From Phycisphaerales bacterium (GTDB lineage: Bacteria > Planctomycetota > Phycisphaerae > Phycisphaerales > UBA1924): a stretch of DNA of 64,000 nt. The DNA is taken from NCBI GenBank assembly GCA_020847175.1, contig JADLCM010000039.1, positions 1 to 64,000 on the forward strand. The letters are read 5' to 3'. Made by a program: the position numbers and the translations under genes. How positions within the stretch are numbered: position 1 is the first letter of the stretch; every line of letters starts with the position of its first letter. This document shows, one piece after another, positions 34,936-47,600 of the stretch. The notes beneath the pieces are model-generated. The model searched no databases and had not been told where the DNA came from. It saw nothing but the letters and a program-made list of their open reading frames with translations.

Positions 34936-35067
34936 CTACGCCTTGGCGGCGGGCTTGGCCCCCTTGTCGTCGCTCACCCAGACCTTGACCCACTTCTTCT
35001 TCCACTTGCGGCTGCCGCACTTGCGCTTGCCGGTGGGCCACTTGACGAGTTTGCGAACTTCAGGCAC
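34936..35067 (-). CDS. Small basic protein (43 residues), unknown function
   Basis: The frame begins with GTG 35067, preceded by a strong AAGGAG seven bases upstream, and encodes 43 residues. It is highly basic with five Trp/aromatic positions: VRKLVKWPTGKRKCGSRKW, a KKK run, VKVWVSDD and an Ala/Lys tail. Its composition resembles nucleic-acid-binding or small ribosome-associated proteins, but it is not one of the standard ribosomal proteins I know. The good ribosome site, the sharp drop in composition quality outside the frame and its place in a same-strand row support it as real. Confidence 0.6.
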   Translation of the reverse strand: MPEVRKLVKWPTGKRKCGSRKWKKKWVKVWVSDDKGAKPAAKA

Positions 35068-35134
35068 GAGACGGCTCCTTGCCCCGCGGGCGTGGGGCGG
35101 GAGTGTACGGCGGGCCGGGCGCCCCGGGCGAGCC

Positions 35135-35671
35135 TCAACGCCCGCTGAAAGGGAGCGTGAGGGCGGTGTGGACGGGCGCGCCCCCGTCGGCAGGCTCAAA
35201 GCTCGCGTGCATGGTGAGGGCCTTGGGCGGGACAGCCTCGGGGGAGGGCCTGCGGGCGTCGAGGAGGAATCGGTAGGTTGTGAGGCCCCGGATGGTGCGT
35301 ACGCCGAGCCGGGCGGTCTGCTCGGGCACGACCCAGTGCTCGATCGTGGTCTCGGTTTCGTCGGTGACGGTGAAGGTGAAGGAACCCTCAACGGCGACGG
35401 GCTCAATGAACTTCGGGTCGTTCATGGTGAGGTAGGCCTCGACGATGTACTGGTCGGGGAAGCCGTCGGCGTTTCCGTCCGCGGGCGCGCTGGCCATCAG
35501 GGCAAGCTGGTCGGGATGAATGTCGGAGCGGACGGGGAGGGGCTGGGAGATTTCCATCCCCTTGTGGTCGTCATTGACGCACCCCCCGAGCGGGCCGAGC
35601 ACGATGAGGAAGGCGGTGCACGCCCCGGCGCAGTGCCGAGGAGACTTCGAACTCGGTCCTGGGTTACGCAC
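35135..35671 (-). CDS. Putative lipoprotein translationally coupled to the giant secretin
   Basis: The protein has 178 residues. Its start is GTG 35671, five bases after GGAGG and eight bases inside the end of the secretin gene, so translation is probably coupled. The N-terminus CTAFLIVLGPLGGC ends in a lipobox. The mature domain (IHPDQLALMASAPADGNADG, YIVEAYLTMND, VEGSFTFTVTDETETTIEHW) looks like a beta-sandwich. It has no recognised family. Because secretins commonly depend on small lipoproteins (pilotins) for outer-membrane targeting, the position suggests a helper role, but its size and predicted fold differ from known pilotins. Confidence 0.65.
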   Translation of the reverse strand: MRNPGPSSKSPRHCAGACTAFLIVLGPLGGCVNDDHKGMEISQPLPVRSDIHPDQLALMASAPADGNADGFPDQYIVEAYLTMNDPKFIEPVAVEGSFTFTVTDETETTIEHWVVPEQTARLGVRTIRGLTTYRFLLDARRPSPEAVPPKALTMHASFEPADGGAPVHTALTLPFSGR

Positions 35672-38600
35672 CGTCACCTCCTCCGAACCACGAACTGCTC
35701 CGCCTGGGTTCTTCGCCCGAGGTGCCGGGCCCATTCGCCGGGTCGTCAGCCTGGGGCAAGCCGGGGGCCGGCGGACTGCCGGCGCCGGGGGGAGGCGTGC
35801 CCCCGCCGGGCAGCGGGGCGGGCGGGATGCGCACGTCCGGCTGGCTGGGGTCGCCCTCCGGGCCCGGGGCGCCTTCGCGTCCGCGCGGGGGCAGGAGGGG
35901 GCGTTGCCCCTCGGTGGCCTGGCGGAGCATCTCGCGGATGCGGTCCTCGCCGGTCATTTCGTGGATGCGTTCATCGGTGAGTCGCTGCTGGCGGGCGACA
36001 TGCTGGGGCTTGGTGCCGCCGATCACGCGGGGCGTGAGGATGACGAGCAGTTCGGTCTTTACGGTGCGGCTCTCACGGGTGCGGAAGATGGGGCCGATGA
36101 TCGGCGCATCGCCGAAGAAGGGCACCTTGCTGGTGCGTGACTCGTCGGAGGTCTGCAGGAGCCCGCCGATGACGATGGTCTGTCCGTCCTTGACGGTCAC
36201 GGTGGTATCAACCTGGCGCCGGCTGATGATGGGGGCGGTGAAATCCTCCGACACCTGCGTCGTCCGCTGCGTGACGGCGGAGATCTGCGGGCGGATCTCA
36301 AGCCGCACGAACCCGTCGGCGCTGATCGAGGGCGTGACTTCGAGCAGGATGCCCACGTCTTCGCGGATGACGTTGGCCTGGGTGCGCCCGGTGTCGAAGG
36401 TCGTGACGCCGTCGAGGATGGCGATGTTCTCTCCCACCTGGATGAAGGCGTCCTCGTTGTTGTTCACCGTGACCTCGGGTCGGCTGAGCACTTCAAGCCG
36501 GCCCTTGGCCTGGAGCGACCGCATCAGCACCGAGAAGTCGCCCGACGAGACCGAGAGCTGCGGCAGGCCGATGGCGGCGGAGATCGCGGCCCCGGCGGGC
36601 GTGGAGCCGACGATGTAGTCGTCGCCCCCGAACGGACCCACGCGCACGTCCATGCCCCAGCTGTCCTCGCTGTCGAGGGTGACCTCGGCGAGCAGCACCT
36701 GGATGACCACCTGGGGGGGGGCGGAGTCGAGTTCTTCGACGATGGTCTTCACGGCCTCGATGTAGCGGGGCGAGGCGGAGATGACGAGCTTGTTGCTCTT
36801 CTCGTCGCCCACCACGGTCACTTCCTGCTCCAGCTGCCGCGTCAGCGAGCCGAGCTGGTCGTCTCGGAGGGTGCCCCGGACGCGTTCGATCTCCTGGCGG
36901 AAGTAGGACTGAAGCGTCTCTTCGACCTCCTTGGCCTTGGCGTTCTTCAAGTGATAGACGACGCGTTCGCGCTCGGTCGCCTCGATCTGGTCGAGCTGCT
37001 CGACGACGGTTCGCACAAGGGTCAGATACTCCGCGGTGCCCGAGACCAGCAGCGAGTTGGTGCGCGGGTCCACGGTGATCGAGAGTTCCTGGCGCTGGTC
37101 GGGCACCGGGGTGACGGTGGTGCCGCCGAAGGTGTCGCCGGCCGGAGCCCCGGGCTCGTCCTCGGGCGGGCGCGTGGGGAGGAGCACCAGGTCGTTCCCG
37201 CTCTGGCGCAGGTTGAAGAGGTCGCGCAGGAGTTCGGCCATCGCCTCGGCGTCGGCGTTCTTGAGGTTGAAGACGGCGATCTCGCGGTTGCCCGCCGTGG
37301 TCGTGTCGAGGTCGTTGATGATCTCGGTGATCAGCCCCATGAGCTGCGGCGGGGCGGAGATCATCACCGAGTTGGTGCGGAGGTCGGGCGTCAGGCGGAT
37401 GAGGTCGCGGATGGCGCCGTCGATCTCCGCTTCGGCCACCGGCCCGCCCTTCTCATCCTGCAGCGAGTCGGCCAGCGTGTCGCGGAGGAACCGGATGCGC
37501 ACCGCCTGGCGCGCGGCGGGCGAGTTCCGGCTGCCCCCCAGGGGGCGGCCCGCCAGCACCTCTTCGAGGAGGTTGACCACCTCGAGAGCGTTCGCGGTCT
37601 TGAGTTCGATGCGCCGGATCTGCTGCTCGGTCTGGATCACGGGCACGGCGAGCTGCTCGATGAGCCCCCGAACGGCCTCGATGTCGGCGTCGGTGCCGGT
37701 CACGATGATGGCGTTGAGGCGGTCGTTGGCGGTGACGACCACGGCGCCCTGGCCCCGGTTCTGGGTCTCGCGCTGCACGTAGAGCTGGTCGATGGCCTGG
37801 GCGAGTTCCGCCGCCTGCCCGCGCTCCACGGCGATCACTTCGACGCGCTGGGCACTGCCGGCCCCGCCCGCCCCGGCGGTGAGCGACGCGACGAGTTCGC
37901 GGATGATCTCGAAGTTCTCCTCGCTCGCCGCCACGATGAGCGAGCCGGTAGCCGGCTCGGCCTCGACGCTGACGGCGTCGGAGGGGCTTTCGGGCACGCC
38001 GGCGCGTCGCGTCGCGGCGAGGCGCTCGGACATCAGGCGCTGAATCTTGGGGGCGAGGGTGCGTACGTCGGCGTTGGGTGCTGGGAGCACGAAGACATTG
38101 ACGCTCAGGTTCGCCCGTTCGGCATCCAGGCTGGCGAGGAGCGATTCCAGCACCTGGAGGCTGCGGGCGCTGGTCGCGACCACCAGCGCGTTGGTCCGCG
38201 TGTCGGTGGAGATCACCAGCCGGTCCTCGGCCCGCAGGGCCCCGGACTGTTCGCGCTGGGCGAAGACCTCCTGGGCGATGCGGGCGACGCGGTCGGCGGC
38301 GGCGAAGCGCAGGGGGTAGACCCGCACTTCGTTGCCCGCCCCCGCCGCCTCGACATCGAGCATCGAGACGAGTTCGCGGATGACGCGGACGTTGTTGGTC
38401 GAGCCCACGACGATGAGGGAGCCGAGGCTCTCTTCGGGGGTGATCACGAGGCCCGACATCGGCGCGAAGAGGTCGGCCTGCACGCGGGATGCGGGGTCGC
38501 TTGGGTCGCCCCCGGCGAGGAGCATCCGCAGGCGCCCCACCTGTCGCTGGAGCGCCGTGGCCTCGGGCGTGCCCGAGAGCCCCGTCACCAGCACCTCGCG

Positions 38601-41600
38601 AAGCGTGCGCGCCAGGCGCACCGGGTCGGCGTGCTTGACCGGGATGATCGTCGGCTCCACCCAGTTGGTGACTTCGCTCGAGTCCAGGTCCTTGAGGATG
38701 ACTTCGACCAGCGCCACACCCTCCTCGTGCCCGGCGATGACCAGCGTGTTGGTGCGCTCGTCCACGCTGACGGCGATCGCGCCCGACAGGGCGCGCCCGG
38801 TCGTCGTGCTGGGCATGCCCTGGCGGGTGGTGCCGGGCAGGCGGCGCAGGTTGTCGCCCTGGCGGAAGAGATCGTCGATGACGCCCTTGATCCGCGTCGC
38901 GGAGGCGTTCTTCATCGGAAAGATCCGCACCACCACCGCCTCGCCCGAAGGCACGGTGTCGAGCAGCCGGGCGACTTCCTTGAGCGCCCGCACGTTCTCG
39001 GCGGTCGAGGCGATGAAGAGCGAGTTGGTGGCCGGGTCGGGGATGAGCCGCACGGGACGGGAGACATCGATCGAGAGCGGCCCGCCGTCCAGGTCCGGGC
39101 TGGCGATGTTGAGGCGCCGGATGTGCTCGGCCAGGGCCGCGCCGGCCCCGCCCTCGGGGCCCACCGTGGCATCGGTCTTGAGCATCCGCTGCACGGCCTG
39201 CGCGGTGGCCGAGGCGTCGGCAAGCTTCAGGAAGACGACTTCCGCGGCCTGCACGGCATCCAGGGGCTCCGCATCCATCGCCTCGATCAAGCGCCGGATC
39301 GCCTGGGCATCGGCCTTGCCGGCGACCACGGCAACGGCGAGGCGCCCGGGCACTACCGAGAGCTGGACCGGCTCGCTCACGACGCCGGGCCGGTCGCCCT
39401 GCGAGGGGCGGGTAACGCCGAGCGATGTCAGCAGGTCGATGATCGCCTGGGGCGCGTTGTGATGCACGTCGATAAACTCGACCATCTGCCCGGGGCCGGC
39501 ACGCGGACCATCGCCCTCGGGGGGCGCGGAATCGTCCGGGCCGTCGAGGTCGCGCACCAGGCGCTCGACCTGCTCAAAGACCCGTTCGCTCGCGCCGACG
39601 ACCAGGGCGTTGCCGCCGCGCTCGATCTCGACCGTCAGCGTTTCGCCCTGCTGGCGTGCGACGGGCGAGAAGGTGTTGAGCACGATGTCGCGCAGCCGGG
39701 CGGCGGGCATGTTCCGCACGCGGATGACCCGGGGCGAGGCGACGCTCTCCTCCAGTCGTGACTCCAGGGTCTGCGCCAGCGAGAGAATCTGGGTGAACTG
39801 CTCCTCCGGGGCGCGCACGATCACGCTGTTGCTCGCATCATCGCCGTAGATCATCACGGCCCGCAGGCCCTGGCGCCCTTCGCGGGCCGCGAAAGTCTCG
39901 CGGAGGGCCTGGGCGACGGTCGAAGCACGCCCGCGGGAGAGCGGGATCACGCGGGGATCGGGGAGTTTCAGGATGTCGGGCACATCCAGCTGGCGCACCA
40001 CGCTCTCGATCCGTTCCAGGTCCTTGCGCGAGGCGAAGACGATGAGCGCGTTGGTCAACGGCTCGGCGGAGACGCTCGGCGTGTCGTCGTTGCCTCCGAG
40101 GGCGGCGGGCACGACCGGGCGGGGCGTGTCGCGCCCGTTCGGGTTCGGCTGGCCACCCCGGGCCCGCTCGGCCTCGTCGCGGGCACGCTGCTCCTGCAGC
40201 GCCCGCTGGAGGGCGGAGCCGAAGCCCTCGTTGAGGGCCCGGGCCACGCTCTCGGCGTCGGCGTGCGCGAGCGGGATGACGACGAGTTGGCGCGAGGTGT
40301 CGTATTCCGCCGTGTCGAGGCGGGCGAGCAGGGCCTTGATGCCCTCCCATTCGCCCTCGTCGGCGCTGATGACCAGCGAGTTGCTCGACGGGTCGGCGAC
40401 GATGGAGGTGTTGCGCGCCCCGGGGGTCGCGGCCTCGGTCGCGAGCCGCCCGTAGAAGACGCGCAGCGCCTTGGCCGTCGGGTCGGCGGAAGCGAACTGG
40501 AGTTTCACGAACTCGGTGCGGCGTGTAGTCGCCAGGGGCACGTCGAGTTCGCGGATCATCTCCTCGATCTGTGTCAGCTGGTCCGGCGTGGCCGAGATGG
40601 AGAGGGTGTTGTCCGCGCTGGAATAGTCGATGCTCGCCTGCGGCTCGTTGGGCCCGCCCCGGCGCGACCGCATGAGCTGGTTCACCGTCAGCCACACGTC
40701 GTCGGCCATGGCGTGGTTGATCTTCACGCGCTTGAAGACCGCGAGGCTGCGGGGGGGCTCGGTGTCGAGCTTCTTGATCTGCTCGACCACCATCGCGATC
40801 GAGTCGTTCGAGCCGGTCAGGAGCAGCGAGTTGCTGCGTTCCACGGGGGTGATCTGCACCTTGATGGCGCCGGGCAGGGCGGCGCGCAGGCTGGCGGCGA
40901 CGTCCGCGGCGCGGGCCTTGTCGAGGTTGACCGTCAGGAACGCGACGTCGTCCACGCCCGGGGCGCGGTCCACGGCCGCGATGAGCGTCTCCATCTCCGC
41001 CGCCACGGCGCCGGGCATCGAGATGATGAGGCTGCGGGTGCTCTCCTGGGGGGTGACGATGACGCGGTCCGCGGCCCGCGCGAGCGGGAACATGGCCTGG
41101 ATGGTCGCGGCGGCCTCGCGGGGTTCGACGTTCTTGAGGGTGTAGACCTTGATGTCGCGGTCCGGCCCGAGTTCGGGCTGGTCGATCTGCTCGACGAGTG
41201 TGCGCACCACGGCGAGGTCGTCGGGGCGGGCGCTCACGATGAGCACATTGCCGTCGTCGGAGCCGATCACCGAGACATCATCCTCGCGCCGTCCCTCGGC
41301 GCGGGCGCGGTCCTGGAAGAACTGGTTGATGCTCCGGGCCGCGCGGTTGGCCTGGGCGTGGCGCAGGGTGATCGAGGCGATCTCCTGCCCCTGGCGCTGG
41401 GCCGAGGCATCGAGCTGGCGGATGTACGCCTCGGCGTCGTCCACCTTTGCCTTCGGGCCCACGAGCAGAAGCACGCGTCGCTGCCGGTCAATCTCGACCG
41501 CCACGGCGTTGGGGTCCGGGCCCCACCAGTCGCGCCATCCGGGCGACTGCATCGTCTGCACGATCACCCGCTGGATGGCGTTCAGGTCGCCGTGCTCGGC

Positions 41601-44600
41601 CTGCACCGCCCGCACGACGTTCTTCACCTCGTCGCTGGGCTTGGCGTCCATCGCGGCGATCACGCGCTCCATCACGCCCATGATCTCGCCCGAGCCCATC
41701 ATCACGATGCTGTTGGACCCCTCCGCCGCCACGGTGTAGACCTGGCCCGAGCCGGAGTCCTCGCCGTCGTTCCAGTTGCCGCCGAACTGGAAGTTCCAGA
41801 CGACATCGGAGATGGTGTTCTGCACGTCCGTTGCGCGCGCGACCTTGAGGGGCACGACCTTGATGTCGAAACTCTGCGTGCTTGAAGCGCGGTCGAAGTT
41901 GGCGACCATCGCCTCGACCTGCTTGAAGTCTTCGTCGCCCGCCGCCACGATCAGCGTGCCGGAGCGCTTGTCGCCGGCGATGGCGACGCGCGCCCCCCCC
42001 CGACGGTTGGCGCTCGGGTTGGCCTGACCGCGGGCCTGGAAGAACTGGCCCAGCGTTCGCGCCACCACGCTGGCGTCGGCGCGCTCGAGGTGCAGGGTGC
42101 GCACCGGGAGCCCCGCGGCCTCCGCGACGTCAACCTGGGCCACGATCTCGATGATCTGACCCATCTCCTCCGCGGGCGCCTTGACCACCAGCACGTTCGA
42201 GTTGTCGTCCGCCGAGACCTGCACCAGGTCGCGCTTGCCGGGGTCGCGTCCGACGATCACCTCGTCGATGACGCGCTCGATCGTGCTGGGCGACGCCTGC
42301 TGCAGGGTGAAGATCTGGGTGAGCAGGTCGGGCCGGTCGAGTTCGGCATCGGCTTCATTGAGCAGTCGCTTGACTTCCTCGTGCTGAGTCTGCGAGGCCG
42401 TGACGAGGATCGCGTTGGTCCGCGCGTCGGCGACGAAGCGGGCCCGGGGCAGGTCCTCCGAACCCGGCCCCTGGCGCTGGGCGTCAAAGAGCGCACCCAA
42501 GGTCCGCGAGAGGTCGTCGGCCCGCGCGTTGGAGAGCGCATACCGCCGGATCGCGAGCCGTTCAGTGACGGGGCTCTGGTCGATCACGCCCACGAAGGCA
42601 TCGATCAGGCCGAACGCCTCCTCGGGCGCCGAGACGATGATCGCCGTCCCCGACGGGTCGGGAGTGACCGAGACCAGGTTCGGGTCCACGCTCGCGCGTG
42701 CCCCCGGCGCGCCGTCAAGGGTCAGGTCCAACTTGCGCAGGCGCTGCGCCTGGCGCCCCTGCGGCGAGACGCTGACCAGGTCGCGCACGCTCGCGGCCGC
42801 GTTCTCCGCCCGTGCGTTCTCCAGCCGGTAGACCTTCACCGTCAGCGACGTTTCGCGCACGCCCCGGGCCAGCGTGCCCACCAGTTTGCCGACCACTTCA
42901 AAATCGGTGTCGTTCGCCCAGACGATGATCCCCTCGCCTCCCGGCTCGGCGATCACCCCCACCCGCCCGGTGAACCCGCCCGGGTTCTCGGCGGTGGACT
43001 GGCCCACCTGGCGCACCGTCTCACGCACGATCTGCACGATCGAATCGGCGGGCGTGCCCTCGGGCAGGGCCACGATGCGCACCGCGCTCGGCTCGGCGGG
43101 CATCTGTCCCTGCAACTCGTCCACCAGGCGGGCCACCTGCTCGGCGGCCCGGGTCGAGCCGACCACGATCAGGCTGTTGGTCCTGGGGTCCACCGCGATC
43201 GTGATTGCGGGTTCGTCCGCTTCGCCTTCAGCCGGGGCGGCGTCAGCCGTGCCGGGCTGCGCCGGCGCACTTGCCCAGACCGCCGCCGCCGCGCCCGTGC
43301 CCGGAACGCTCAGCCCGGGAAATCGCGCGCCCGCGGGCGACCCCTCCTCTCCATCCGTGACCCGCGACGACGGCCGACCCGCCGGGGGTGGAGATGGAGG
43401 AGGCGGGGGGGCCGTCACCGGCTCGTTCAGCAGTTCTTCGGCCGAGATGATCTCGACGCGCACGCCCCCGCTGCGCTCCAGCAGTTGCTTGAGGGTGCGG
43501 GCCATCGTCTGCGCATCGGCGCGCGAGCGGTCCACGGGCACGAGGCGCATCTCGCGCGCCCCGGCGAGGGTCGCTTCGTCCACGCGCTTGACGAGCGCCT
43601 CGATCTGGGTGAGCTGCTCGGGCGTCGCGCGCACGATGAGGGTGTTGCTCCCGGCGTCCACGCGGATGAACGGGGCCGGGCCCTCGCCCTCGCTGAACAT
43701 CTCGGTCGCAGTCTGGGCCAGCACCGCCGCGTCGGCGTTCTGCACCGGCAGCACCCACAAGGGGCGGGGCAGGTCGCCCTCGCCCTTGGCGTCGAGGCTG
43801 GAGATCATGTCTTCGGCCACGTCCAGCACGCTGGCGGACCCGCTGACGATGACCGCATTGAGGCGCGGCTCGGCCACCACCCGGACCTCAGCCTCGTCGC
43901 CGGTCGTCGCCCGGCGCGACGAGGACCACCACGCCCATTCAGGGTCCTGCTCGCCCTTGCTCAGCAGTTCCTGCACGATCGGGGCGAGGGCCTCGGCCCG
44001 CGCGTGCTTGAGAAAGACCGTGCGCACGCCGGAGCGCACGGCGTCCACCGACTCGTCCATCGAGCGGATCAGTTGCCCGGCCCGTTCCAGCGTGGCGGGG
44101 CTGGCGGCGATGAGCACCGAGTTGCTGCGGGCTTCGGGGGTGACCACGGGCTCGCGCTCGCCGGGCTTCACCCCGGCCCGCAGGCTGATCATCAGCGCCT
44201 GCGCCACCGAGGCCGCCTCGCCCTTCTCGAGCTTGAACACCTGGAGATCAAAGGTCGTGCCCTCGCCCGCTTCCTCGAGCGTCGTCACGAGCGATCGGGC
44301 GAGGGGCATGAGGCCGCTCGGGGCGCTGACAACCAGCCGGTTGCCCGCGGCGTCGGCGTTCACGGTCGGGGCCGCCACGGGCAGGCCCGCCCGCTCGGCG
44401 CGCCGGAGTTCCTCGGGCCAGCGCGAGCGGTCGGCGAGCATGCCTTGCACCATCCCCGCGACCACGCCCGCGGAGGCGTTGCGCAGCGGGATCACCGCGA
44501 GATCGACCTGCGGCAGGCTCGGCGTCCGCTCGTCGAACTCGGCGAGCAGACGCACGCCCTCGGCGACCTGCTCGGTGGTGCCGATGACGACCACGGCCCC

Positions 44601-47600
44601 GCTCCGGGGCTCGGGCACGAACTGGAGCTTCACGCGCGCGGGGGGCAGCGTGCTGTCGGCGATGCGCTGCACCGCCTCGACCAGCGACCGGGCTTCGCCC
44701 CGCGCAGGCGTGAACGTGGCGACCACGCGCCCGGGGTCTTCGGCGGGCTGGTCGAGACGCTCGATGATGGTCCGCGCCAGGTCCAGCGTGCCCTTGGGGG
44801 CTGAAACGATGAGTGCGTTGGTCCGGGCTTCGGCTTCGACGCGAAGGCCGACGCGCTGGGGCCACTGTCCGCGGTTTGCCCGCAGCGTCGCCGCGATCAC
44901 CCGCGGGTCGTTCGCCATCTGGTCATTGAGCAGCCGCTCCACGATCGGGGCGACCTGCGCCGCGTCGGCATTGACCAGCTTGAACGTCTCAGCCGCGGCG
45001 GCGTTCTCGTCCACCGGGCGGGTGTCGAGCTCGCCGAGCAGAGTTTCGACCTTGGCGAGGTCGGCCTCGGCCCCGGCGAGAATCAGGCTGTTGGCGCCCC
45101 CCGCGGAGAGCACGGTCACTTCGCCCCCGCTGGGCAGGTTCATGGTGGGGATGGCGCGGATGATGGTCTGCGACACCTGGTTCGCGTCGGCGTAGGTCAG
45201 GGGCACGACGCGGATCGTCGTCCGCCCGATCTCCGCCGCCTCCACGTCGAGGCTCTTGATGAGCTGCTCGGCGACCTGCTGGGCCTCCTCCGGGCCGGAG
45301 ACGATGAGCGTGTTGCTCGCCTTGTCCGCGGCGACCTCCAGCATCGACTGGATCTCCGCCGCCCGGGCCCCCGAGGCGCCCTCGTTCGCCATCATGCGGT
45401 TGACGAGCAGGTTCTGCAGGAGAGGCTGGAGCCGTTCGGCCCGCGCGTGCTGGAGGGCGTACAGGCGCATGCTGGTCAGGGGCCGGTCCGGCGCCGCGTC
45501 GAGTTCGCTCAGCACCTTCTCGACGGGGGCGAAGATCGCCTCGGGTCCGCTCACCACGATGGTGCGGCTCACGGGCTCGCTCTCGATCGTGACGCCCTGC
45601 TGCCCCGGGTTGCCCAGCGCGCCGCTGGAGGCCAGCTGGCGGAGGGTCTGAAGCACGGCCCCGAGTTCGGCCCGCTCGACGCGGTACGTGCGCAGTTCGG
45701 TGTCCGCCGCGAGCTTGTGCTGGTCCAGGCTTCGCACCAGCTGCTCGAAGCCGACGAGCCGCTTCGCGGGCGCATCGACGATGAGCGAGTTGGTGCCCCG
45801 GTCGGCGCGCACTACCACCTCGCGCGGCTGGCGCAGGTCATACCGGGGCTGGCGCGTGCGCGGGTCGATCGGCACCGGGGGCTCTGGGAACATCTGGTCG
45901 ATCGTCTGGGCGAGTTCTTCGGCCCGGGCGATCTGCAGCGGGAAGATGCGGATCTCGCGCTCCTCGCTGTCGTACTCCTGCGTCTGGTTCAGTTCGTTGA
46001 CCAGGGCCTCGATCTCGGGCAGCACCTCGGGGTGCGCCGAGATGATCAGCGTGTTGGTCGCGGGGTCGGCCTGCACATCCACCGGGCGCTTGGTGCGCTC
46101 CTCGGCGCCGCGCCGGGCGTACGAATCGTTGAGCACCTGGGCGAGGTTCCCGGCGTCCGTGCTGCGCAGCTTGAGCATGCGCAGCGGGGGCCTCTCGCCG
46201 GACTGTTGCGCATCGAGGTTGCGCACCAGCTGCTCGATCAGCGGCATCTGCCCGGGCTGGGCGGCGATCATCACGCTGTTGGTCGCCTCGATGGGCTCGA
46301 AGATCGGCTCGGCCCCGCTCCCGGCCCGGAAGCTCGCGCTCGACTTCACGAGGTCGCGGAGGAAGTCGACCACCGTCGACGCCTGGGCGAAGCGGATCTC
46401 CACCAGCCGCACCTCGCGGGCCGGCCCCGCCTGGCGCTGCAGCTGCTCGATGATCTTCGTGAACCGCTCCAGCCCCGCGGCATCGCCCACCACCTCCAGC
46501 GTGTTGGTGTCGCCGTTGACGGTCACGTCCACCGGCTCCGACCCCGGCAGTTCCGCGGTCTGCGCCTGGTAGATCGCCATGGCCCTGTCGCGCACATCGG
46601 TGGCCTCGGCGTTGGCGATGGGCAGGATGCGCAGTTCGCGGCGCACCGGCACCGCCGCCAGTTCCTGCAGCACCTGCTCCACGCGCTCGAAGGTCGTGGA
46701 GTCGCCCGCGACGATGAGGGTCTGGCTCATCGGCTCGGTCTCGATCATCACGCGCACGGTCTGCTTGCCCGGCTGCGCCGGGGCCGACAGGTTGCCCTGC
46801 GACGAGAGCGCCGTGAGCGTTCGCGCCACGGCGTTCAGGTCCGCCTTCTCGATCCGGTAGGTCCGCAGTTCCGCCGCGGGGGGCAGTTCCACGCGGTCGA
46901 GGCGGCTGGCGAGTTCCTCCAGCGAGGCGATCCGCTCGGTGGGCGCATCAATGATGAGCGAGTTGCTGCTCGGGTCCGCCGAGACATTGACTTCCTTTTC
47001 CTTCTGCAGCCAGGGCATGGGCTGGTTGCGCCGGTCGCGGGGCATCGGGGGCACCGGGTAGAGGCGGTCCATCGCGGCCGCCACGTCCGTCGCCTTCGCA
47101 ACCTTGAGCTGGAAGAGCACCGTGGTGCGCTCGGGGCCCTCTTTCAGTTCCTTGTTCAGCGTCTCGACGAGCTGGCGGATGTCTTCGTAGAAGTCCTGGT
47201 GGGCCGACACGATGAGCGTGTTGGTGTTGGGGTCGGCCTGCACTTCGACGGGGCGCTCCGCCCGGTCCTGCTGCGAGCGCCGGTCGTACCGCTGCTGGAG
47301 CATCCGCGCCACGCCCTCGGCGTCGCTCGTCCGCAGCTGGAGCATGCGCATCGGGGGCAGCTTGGTGAACTCCACCTGGTCCAGCCGGGTCACGAACGTC
47401 TGGATGAGCGCGTGCTGGGCGTCCTCGGCGGTCACCAGCAGGCCGTTGGTCCGCTCGTTGACGCGGATCGTCGGGGCCGGCACCGCGCGCGTGGGGTCGA
47501 TCGGCTCGGCGCTCGAGAGCAGTTCCTGGAGCGGCTTGAGGATGTCCGCCGCCCGCGCGTTGCGCACCTCGACAAACCGCGTCGTCCGCGCCGGGGGCAG

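Noticed and set aside
36951..39761. A 936-codon open frame on the plus strand
   Set aside because: It is antisense to the giant secretin. It has no family motif, and its Arg/Gly/Asp/His-rich composition is that of a high-GC shadow frame.
42090..44804. A 904-codon open frame on the plus strand
   Set aside because: It is antisense to the secretin repeats, with no start signal and no recognisable domain; its length results from the GC-rich third positions of the real gene.
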